This document shows positions 13,447 to 19,062 of a stretch of 19,062 bases of DNA, piece after piece. The notes beneath the pieces were generated by a model. That model was given only the letters and a program-made list of their open reading frames with translations, ran no database searches and was not told where the DNA came from. The translations under genes were made by a program, and so were the position numbers. This DNA is from JBEKIK01 sp050013075 (GTDB lineage: Bacteria > Planctomycetota > Planctomycetia > Pirellulales > Thermoguttaceae), in the NCBI GenBank assembly GCA_050013075.1, contig JBEKFZ010000078.1, positions 1-19,062 on the forward strand. Reading direction: 5' to 3'. Each line of letters opens with the position of its first letter. Position 1 is the stretch's first letter.

Positions 13447-16134
13447 TTAGACCACGTTTTTGCTGACAATGACCACGTCTTCTTCCTGCTTGTCGTTGAT
13501 CTCAAAGCCGCGGTTGCGGAATGTGGCGATCATGCGGGTGTTGTCTTTCGAGGTTTCGGCCACGATGCGTTTCACGCCCCACTTCTTGGCCACTTCGCAG
13601 CAGTAGTCCGTGAGTAATCCGCCCAAGCCGTGACCGTGCCAGCGGTCGATGACGATTACGGCGTATTCGGCGGTTTCGTGGTTCATGTCGGCGACCAGCC
13701 GGCCCACGCCGATCAGTTTTCGCTGTCCTTCTTCCTCGACCTCGGCCACTATGCCCAGCTCACGGTCGTAGTCTATAAAGCAATATCTGGTGGCCATTTC
13801 GTGCGTGGTTTGCTTGAATAGATAACTGAAGCGAAACCACAAGGACTGCGTGGAGCAACTTCCCAGCAGTTCGTGCCACATGGGCTCGTCTTCGGGCTTG
13901 ATGGGCCGGAGGATAACCGGGGTGCCGTCCTTCATCTTCCGTTCGGTGACGAACTCTTCCGGATACGGCCGAATGGCCAGGTGCGCGTAAGGCCGGACGG
14001 CGTGGATTACCAGGTCGCGATCGATGACCACGCGGGCGTCAAGGGCGACCACGTCCTCGGGCGTGACCAACAAGGGATTGATGTCGAGTTCCTTGATTTC
14101 GGGATAATCGGCCACCAGGTAGGAAAACCGCATGATGATTTCGATCAGCCGGTCGATGTTTGCGCCCGGCTTGCCGCGGTAGCCTTGCAACAGGGGCCAG
14201 GATTTCAGGGATTCGAGCATCCGCCGGGCCAAGGCTTCGTTCAAAGGCGGCAGGCCCAGGGCGCGGTCGCGGAACACCTCGGCGGCGATGCCGCCCATGC
14301 CGACCATGATAACCGCGCCGAAGATGGGATCCTTTTTGGTCCCCATTATCAACTCGAAGCTGTTGGGGTAGGTGACCATTTTTTGCACGGTAACGCCGAT
14401 GATTTCGGCATCGGGCCGTTTTTCCTTGGCCCGTGTGATAATCTTGTTGAACGCTTCGCGGACCTGGTTATCGTTGCCCAGGCTCAGCACCACTCCGCCG
14501 ATGTCGGTTTTGTGTGTGATCTGCGGGGAATGAATTTTTAAAACGACCGGGTAACCGATGCGATGGGCGACTTCCACGGCCTCGTCCGCGGTGCGGGCGG
14601 CCTGGGGCTTGGTGACCGGGATTTCGTAGGCTTCCAGAAAGGCCTTGGAGAGGTTTTCCGAAAGTATCTCGCCGCCTTCGGTAAGTATCGTGTCGAACAC
14701 TCCGCGCAAGCGCTGGCGATCAAGGGTGAATTCAAGAGGCATGTCGCGTGGAGTTTCGTGCAGGATTTGCAGATTCCTGGCATAAGACACCAGGTGCATG
14801 AACGCCCGAACGGCCTTTTCCGGCGTATCGTAGGTGGGAATGCCCGCCGCATTGAGCTTTTGGATGCCTTCGGCGACCACACGGCCTCCCATCCAAGAAG
14901 CCAGAACAGGCTTGTGGGCGTGTGCGACTGCCTTGCCGACCGCTTCGGCCGTGGCCGTGGGATCGGTCATGGCCTGAGGCGTGAGAATCACCAGTATGGC
15001 GTCGACGTTCTTGTCTTTCAGCACTATTTCCACGGCTTTGGCGAACCGGTCCGGCGGGGCGTCGCCCAACACGTCGATGGGATTATTGTGCGACCAGCAT
15101 AGGGGCAACAGCTCGTTTAATGTTTCGATCGTTTCTTGGGAAAGCGCCGCCAGCTTGCCTTCGTGCTCGATCAGTTTGTCGGTAGTCATCACGCCCGGCC
15201 CGCCGGCGTTGGTGACGATCGCCAGGCGATCGCCCTTGGGCTGCTGTTGGCGGGCAAGGAGTTCGGCGCAGTCGAACATGTCTTCGATTTGGAAGATGCG
15301 TTCGATTCCGGCCCGTTGGAAAGCGGCTTCGTACACGGCATCCACCCCGGCCATTGCCCCGGTGTGCGAGGCGGCCGCCTGGGCCGATTCGGCATATCGC
15401 CCGGCCTTGTAGGCCACGATGGGCTTGGTTCTGGCGAACGCCCGGGCCGCCGACATGAATTCCCGCGATTCGCTGATGGATTCGATATAAAGGATGATCG
15501 AGCGGGTTTCAGTGGCCGAGCCGAAATAGTCGATCAAATCGCCCATGCTAACGTCGAGCATGTTGCCCACCGATACGAAATAGGAGAAGCCGATGCCTTC
15601 GTCCAAAGCCCAATCCAAAACCGAGGTGCAAAGCGCTCCGGACTGGGAAATAAAGCCGATATGTCCCTTGGCCGGCGAGGCGGTGGCAAAGCTGGCGTTG
15701 AAATTGATGCCCGGCACGATGATGCCCAGACAATTCGGGCCTAGAATTCTCATGCCGTCGAACTTGTTCTGCTCGCGCAAGACAAGATCCTCGAGCTTTT
15801 TGCCTTCGGTTCCTATTTCCCTGAATCCGGCGGAGATGATTACTAAACCATGAGTTCCGGCCTCGCCGCATTGACGCACGATCAAGGGCACCGTTGTCGC
15901 CGGCGTGCAAATCACCGCCAAATCCGGGGCATGTGGCAAACTGGGGATGTCCTTATATGCCTGAATGCCTTGAACCGATTCCCGCTTGGGGTTCACCGGA
16001 TAGACAACGCCTCGAAATCCTGAACCAACGAGATTTCGCAGTACGGTATAGCCCACGCTGGTCGGAGTGTCGCTGGCTCCGATAACAGCCACACGATGCG
16101 GATCGAAAATTTTATCTAAATTGCGGATACTCAC
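13447..16134 (-). CDS. NDP-forming acyl-CoA synthetase fused to a GNAT acetyltransferase
   Basis: The 895-residue protein has the PatZ/Pat-like order. A CoA-binding Rossmann domain covers about 5-130 (VAVIGASDTPTSVGY). Succinyl-CoA-synthetase-like ligase domains cover about 150-460, with the phosphorylatable histidine in SHTGAMAG (H257). An ATP-grasp domain covers about 480-710 (VVLKIHSPQITHKTDIGGV, ELDINPLL). A C-terminal GNAT covers about 735-890 with the acetyl-CoA loop HGHGLGGLL (about 833-841). ADP-forming acetyl-CoA synthetases need this histidine, so both ATP-coupled acyl-CoA chemistry and protein lysine acetylation are possible in one chain. The start is GTG 16134, with AAGGA and 7-nt spacing; initiation at GTG places the CoA domain right at the N-terminus. 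No partner gene is adjacent. Confidence 0.9.
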   Translation of the reverse strand: MSIRNLDKIFDPHRVAVIGASDTPTSVGYTVLRNLVGSGFRGVVYPVNPKRESVQGIQAYKDIPSLPHAPDLAVICTPATTVPLIVRQCGEAGTHGLVIISAGFREIGTEGKKLEDLVLREQNKFDGMRILGPNCLGIIVPGINFNASFATASPAKGHIGFISQSGALCTSVLDWALDEGIGFSYFVSVGNMLDVSMGDLIDYFGSATETRSIILYIESISESREFMSAARAFARTKPIVAYKAGRYAESAQAAASHTGAMAGVDAVYEAAFQRAGIERIFQIEDMFDCAELLARQQQPKGDRLAIVTNAGGPGVMTTDKLIEHEGKLAALSQETIETLNELLPLCWSHNNPIDVLGDAPPDRFAKAVEIVLKDKNVDAILVILTPQAMTDPTATAEAVGKAVAHAHKPVLASWMGGRVVAEGIQKLNAAGIPTYDTPEKAVRAFMHLVSYARNLQILHETPRDMPLEFTLDRQRLRGVFDTILTEGGEILSENLSKAFLEAYEIPVTKPQAARTADEAVEVAHRIGYPVVLKIHSPQITHKTDIGGVVLSLGNDNQVREAFNKIITRAKEKRPDAEIIGVTVQKMVTYPNSFELIMGTKKDPIFGAVIMVGMGGIAAEVFRDRALGLPPLNEALARRMLESLKSWPLLQGYRGKPGANIDRLIEIIMRFSYLVADYPEIKELDINPLLVTPEDVVALDARVVIDRDLVIHAVRPYAHLAIRPYPEEFVTERKMKDGTPVILRPIKPEDEPMWHELLGSCSTQSLWFRFSYLFKQTTHEMATRYCFIDYDRELGIVAEVEEEGQRKLIGVGRLVADMNHETAEYAVIVIDRWHGHGLGGLLTDYCCEVAKKWGVKRIVAETSKDNTRMIATFRNRGFEINDKQEEDVVIVSKNVV

Positions 16135-16328
16135 TGTCTAATCCTTGCTTGCCACTCTGTAGGAAATAATACTACGAATGAACGGTCAGCATGTTAAAAT
16201 TCTACATTTTACCAATTCGACGCAGGTTACGGAAGCGTTAAGGATTACGTTAAAACTTCCGATCGCATAGTTTAGTTGGATTAGACAAGTCCGGCCGATT
16301 AGGGGATAAATAACAAATATTTGGCCGG
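16135..16328. other. Intergenic gap without recognised features
   Basis: These 194 nt between the acyl-CoA synthetase/GNAT start and the SDR stop hold no open frame, no tRNA and no strong palindrome that I can see. This gap would contain the promoter of the synthetase gene, but no convincing hexamers stand out. Confidence 0.6.
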
Positions 16329-17195
16329 TTATGGCAGCCCCATGACGCGGCGGACGATCCAATCGCGGATTACGTCCGGAACGAGCTTAAAACTACGGAA
16401 AAGTATGCGATTTCTAAAATGCAGGAAATATCGGGTCTTGGGTTTAGGCGCGGTCAATGCGTGGACCACCGCCTGGACCACCATATCGACCGGTTCGGCC
16501 TTGTTTGCGATTTCAGCAATCATTTTCCGCACTACTGTCAAATCCGGCTCATAAAGCGCCATGGACTCAGTGGGAAGGGTGTTGGCAAGCTGATCGGCGG
16601 CGGCAAAGGATTTCTCCCAAATAGGCGTGGCAATCGGTCCAGGCTCGATAATGGAAACCTGAATGCCCCAAGTACGCAATTCTATGCGCAGGGCATCGGT
16701 GATCGCTTCCATGGCGAATTTCGAGGCGCAGTACGGTCCTAAATATGGTGAAGCCAATGCGCCGCTAATCGAACCCATGTTCACAATCCTCCCTTTGGCT
16801 ATTCGTAATAAAGGCAAAACGGCCTGCATCACCGCCACATACCCGATGACGTTTACCTCCAATTGACGGCGGAGTTCCGCAATGGGAACGATTTCCAAGG
16901 GGCCTGAAACGCTTATGCCCGCGTTGTTCACCAATCCGGCCAGGCCGCAATCGCCAGTTTGATCCTTGATTTGCGAAGTGGCGGCGGAGATCGAGGCGGC
17001 ATCGGTAACGTCGATCATCAGCGGAGTAAGCTGCGACGAGGCAGCTTTTTTCAAACGCTCGCCCGCTTCTTCAGTACGGACCCCGGCAAAAACCCGAAAA
17101 CGCCGCCGGTCGAGTTCCAATGCGCACGCCTTGCCTATGCCGGTCGATGCCCCGGTTATCAAAACCGCCGGAGGATGCCGATTAGTTTCTGTCAT
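16329..17195 (-). CDS. Short-chain dehydrogenase/reductase (SDR)
   Basis: This is an NAD(P)-dependent oxidoreductase of the classical SDR type. From the ATG at 17195 it has 288 residues. The cofactor motif TGASTGIG is at 14-21, NNAG at 90-93, and the catalytic tetrad is N115, S142, Y155, K159 (YCASK). VRT (39-41) after the second strand, with a nearby arginine, suggests but does not prove NADPH use. IEPGPIATPI follows the active site. The C-terminal extension (RYFLHFRNRILFRSFKLVPDVIRDWIVRRVMGL) resembles the membrane-associating tails of 17-beta-HSD/retinol-dehydrogenase-like SDRs. A TTG start at 17222 would add nine residues; neither start has a Shine-Dalgarno. The substrate is unknown. Confidence 0.88.
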   Translation of the reverse strand: MTETNRHPPAVLITGASTGIGKACALELDRRRFRVFAGVRTEEAGERLKKAASSQLTPLMIDVTDAASISAATSQIKDQTGDCGLAGLVNNAGISVSGPLEIVPIAELRRQLEVNVIGYVAVMQAVLPLLRIAKGRIVNMGSISGALASPYLGPYCASKFAMEAITDALRIELRTWGIQVSIIEPGPIATPIWEKSFAAADQLANTLPTESMALYEPDLTVVRKMIAEIANKAEPVDMVVQAVVHALTAPKPKTRYFLHFRNRILFRSFKLVPDVIRDWIVRRVMGLP

Positions 17196-17231
17196 GCCGG
17201 TTATTATGGCAGATTTGCCCAATGTATCAAC

Positions 17232-17302
17232 ATAGGCTGTAGATTGTAGGCTTTAGACTGTAGGCTGTAGGGGGAAGGATGAAGGAAACCGCTTGCGGTT
17301 TC
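17232..17302. repeat. TAGGCTGTAG word repeats and GAAACCGC palindrome
   Basis: AGGCTGTAG/AGGCTTTAG words recur from 17232 to 17271. They are followed by GGATGAAGGA and the palindrome GAAACCGC-TT-GCGGTTTC (17285-17302, perfect 8-bp stem). In reverse complement the palindrome plus TTCATCCTTC repeats the module at 9372-9424. Confidence 0.75.
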
Positions 17303-17357
17303 ATGCCGCCTACTGCCCGCTGTCCCCAGTTCATGGCCCGCCTTTTTACTTTTGTGA

Positions 17358-17390
17358 GTGGGCAGTAAACTGCCCACCCCTTATTTTTTC
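17358..17390 (+). terminator. Terminator-like hairpin GTGGGCAGT-AA-ACTGCCCAC with T-tract
   Basis: A perfect 9-bp stem (17358-17366 and 17369-17377) is followed by CCCTTATTTTTT. It has the shape of a rho-independent terminator for plus-strand RNA, but the flanking genes are on the minus strand, so it may be a dispersed repeat instead. CTGCCCACT recurs at about 17417-17425, and CTGAACCCTG occurs twice at about 17391-17415. Confidence 0.5.
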
Positions 17391-17433
17391 CTGAACCCTG
17401 CCCCCTGAACCCTGTCCACTGCCCACTTGAACC

Positions 17434-18900
17434 CTATTTCACCACCAGCACGAAATATACAATCAGCACCACGGCCATAATATACATCAACCATTTCACG
17501 TCGCGGCCTTGACCGGCCAAGAGTTTGATGATCGGGTAGGCGATGCAGCCCAGGGCCAATCCGTCGGCGATGGAGAACGTCATGGGGATGCCGATGATGA
17601 TCAGGAACGAAGGGATGCTTTCGGCGTAATTTCGCCACTGCACCTTGGTGATGTTGGTCATCATCATTGCGCCGACCACGACCAAGGCCGGCGCGGTGAT
17701 GGGCGGATAACTGCCGATTATGGCGATTATGGGGCTGAAAAACAGTGCCAGCAAAAACAAGGCCGCGACCGTCAGGGCGGTCAAACCGGTCCGGCCGCCC
17801 TGCTCCACGCCGGATGCGCTTTCGATAAAACTGGTCACGGTGCTGGTGCCCAGGGCCGCGCCGGCCACGGTGCCCAAGGCGTCGGAAATAAGCGCCCGAT
17901 GCGCGCGCGGCAGGCGATTATCCTTGATGAATCCGGCCTGCTCGGCCACGCCGATCAATGTCCCCAGCGTGTCGAACAAGACCATGAACAAAAAGACGAA
18001 AATGAACGGGAGCATGGGCCACGACGCGGCCCCGATTAAATCCATCTTGAAAAACGTCGGCGCGATGCTCGGCGGAGCGGAAACCAGATTCGCCAGGTCG
18101 GAATAATGGCCTATTGCCGGCAAGGCGAATTTCGTCATCAGCATCGATTCCGCGACGGGCTTGTAGTGCATTACCCCTTGGCCCAAATACGGCAGGCCAA
18201 GACACAAGGCCACGGCCAGCAATCCGCCGGCGATAATGCCCCAAAGAATCGATCCACGGACCCGCCGGGCGTGCAAAACCGCCGTCACTATCAGCCCGAA
18301 GAAAAAGACAATTATGTCGGGCGAAGAAAACTGCACGTTCATTTTCACGCAGGTGCCCGGATCGGGAATTACCAGGTGGGTGAATTGCAGTCCGATAAAG
18401 GCAATGAACAATCCGATTCCCACGGCGATTCCGTTTCTCATGCTGGGGCTTATGGCCTCCATCAGTTTTTCGCGCACGCCCAGCATCGAAAGCAATAGGA
18501 ACAACACGCCGGAATAGAAGATCACGCCCAGGCCGATCTGCCAGGGCGTGGTCGAGCTGGGCTGAAGCGTTCCGGCTTTGATCTGCGATTCGATCATCAT
18601 CCCGGCCGCCGGCAACAGGCTGAAAACGAAAAAGAAGTTCTCGCCCATGCCCGGGGCCTGGGCGATTGGATATCGGGCGTAAAGACCCATGACGATCGTG
18701 GCCAACGCGGCCGACAGGCATGTTGCCGTGGTAACAGAGCCGAAATCCATGCCCGTCGCTTTATTGAACATCCCGCCCGAAAGCACCGCCGGCTGGACAA
18801 CAATAATGTACGCCATGGTCAGAAAAGTCGTCATCCCGGCCAGCAATTCGGTGCGGACCGTGGTTTTATTTTCCGTCAGATGAAATAATCGGTCGAACAT
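17434..18900 (-). CDS. NCS2 family purine permease (AzgA/GhxP-like)
   Basis: This is a proton-coupled inner-membrane transporter of adenine, guanine or hypoxanthine, or possibly related bases. The 488 residues hold about 12-14 hydrophobic segments. The N-terminus (LTENKTTVRTELLAGMTTFLTMAYIIVVQP) is typical of the AzgA-like branch. Half-helix motif 1 is QAPGMGENFFF (about 81-91), where classic AzgA proteins have APGMGLNAFF. Half-helix motif 2 is GTSTVTSFIESASGVEQGGRTGLTAL. The ATG at 18900 is preceded by a T-tract and a (TAGTGGT)2 repeat, with no Shine-Dalgarno. An IS-like transposase fragment lies immediately upstream on the same strand, so read-through expression from the element is possible. 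Confidence 0.93.
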   Translation of the reverse strand: MFDRLFHLTENKTTVRTELLAGMTTFLTMAYIIVVQPAVLSGGMFNKATGMDFGSVTTATCLSAALATIVMGLYARYPIAQAPGMGENFFFVFSLLPAAGMMIESQIKAGTLQPSSTTPWQIGLGVIFYSGVLFLLLSMLGVREKLMEAISPSMRNGIAVGIGLFIAFIGLQFTHLVIPDPGTCVKMNVQFSSPDIIVFFFGLIVTAVLHARRVRGSILWGIIAGGLLAVALCLGLPYLGQGVMHYKPVAESMLMTKFALPAIGHYSDLANLVSAPPSIAPTFFKMDLIGAASWPMLPFIFVFLFMVLFDTLGTLIGVAEQAGFIKDNRLPRAHRALISDALGTVAGAALGTSTVTSFIESASGVEQGGRTGLTALTVAALFLLALFFSPIIAIIGSYPPITAPALVVVGAMMMTNITKVQWRNYAESIPSFLIIIGIPMTFSIADGLALGCIAYPIIKLLAGQGRDVKWLMYIMAVVLIVYFVLVVK

Positions 18901-18910
18901 TTTTTTATAT

Positions 18911-18959
18911 AGTGGTTAGTGGTTAGTTTGTTTACTGAGTCTCAGAACGTGTTTGGAAA
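18911..18959. repeat. (AGTGGTT) repeat and possible IS end
   Basis: AGTGGTTAGTGGTTAG spans 18911-18926. Just beyond it is the palindrome CTGAGTCTCAG (18935-18945), followed by AACGTGTTTGGAAA. Because this sits immediately 3' of a truncated transposase gene, GAGTCTCAGAACGTGTTTGG may be the terminal inverted repeat of that element. The other end is outside the window, so this is a guess. Confidence 0.4.
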
Positions 18960-18960
18960 G

Positions 18961-19062
18961 TCACATTTCCCATCCAGCAGCCAGTTCGGCCGGCTTGAGA
19001 TGGCGCAACATACGGTGAATCATGCACACGAGGATCATCGCTTCACTGCTCTCGGTCAGTTC
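18961..19062 (-). CDS. C-terminal end of an IS5-like transposase (partial, window edge)
   Basis: The last 33 codons and stop of a minus-strand gene enter from the right edge. The peptide contains ELTESSEAMILVCMIHRMLR, which resembles the C-terminus of IS5-family DDE transposases (ESSEAMI..AMI..MLRRL, from memory). The catalytic residues lie outside the window. It would be the first visible sign of an insertion sequence inserted upstream of the NCS2 permease gene. Confidence 0.6.
   Translation of the reverse strand, partial: ELTESSEAMILVCMIHRMLRHLKPAELAAGWEM

Noticed and set aside
13873..14541. Open frames of about 200 codons antisense to the acyl-CoA synthetase gene
   Set aside because: Shadow frames caused by codon bias; composition follows the opposite-strand gene.
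17358..17390. Firm call of this hairpin as the terminator of a neighbouring gene
   Set aside because: Its T-tract faces plus-strand transcription, but both neighbours are on the minus strand; kept only as a low-confidence structure.

Overview
The window looks like a piece of a planctomycete chromosome, probably from a Pirellulales-like lineage. The clues are protein features: a small basic protein resembling the planctomycete family DUF6800, a ClpS of the planctomycete type, a homodimeric-type pyruvate dehydrogenase E1 paired with a single-lipoyl E2, an LRR protein, and many short palindromic intergenic repeats. The genes are mostly GC-rich, with one AT-rich exception at the left end. This assignment is inference; no rRNA or other phylogenetic marker gene is present.

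Layout, left to right. (1) 75-1133 (-): AT-rich gene for a membrane-anchored coiled-coil/LRR protein, with a plausible promoter of its own. (2) 1287-5480 (-): pyruvate dehydrogenase aceE followed by aceF, with a long inverted repeat between them and a palindrome cluster upstream; no E3 gene is in the window. (3) 5691-7034 (+): an alpha-D-phosphohexomutase (phosphomannomutase/phosphoglucosamine mutase type). (4) 7088-7969: a REP/RAYT-like island. An IS200-type Y1 HUH transposase gene is bracketed by mirror-image composite palindromes and carries an almost perfect 182-bp tandem duplication of its leader and first 28 codons. (5) 7988-9262 (-): serS. (6) 9403-10788 (-): an M20 metallopeptidase. 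(7) 11060-11419 (+): clpS with altered pocket residues. (8) 11628-12935 (+): mtaB, a tRNA methylthiotransferase. (9) 13133-13318 (+): a small basic DUF6800-like protein. (10) 13447-16134 (-): an acyl-CoA synthetase (NDP-forming)/GNAT fusion that keeps its phospho-histidine. (11) 16329-17195 (-): a short-chain dehydrogenase. (12) 17434-18900 (-): an NCS2 purine permease. (13) 18961-19062 (-): the C-terminal end of an IS5-like transposase running off the window.

The protein genes are mainly housekeeping and metabolic: pyruvate to acetyl-CoA, acyl-CoA/acetate metabolism with possible lysine acetylation, sugar-phosphate isomerisation, Ser-tRNA charging, tRNA modification, peptide turnover and purine uptake. 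Apart from aceE-aceF they do not form an obvious pathway operon.

The most unusual material is between the genes. Almost every intergenic gap holds a different palindrome or short-word repeat. The REP/RAYT-like island, with a duplication that begins at the foot of a terminal hairpin, is the best candidate for something not fully described.
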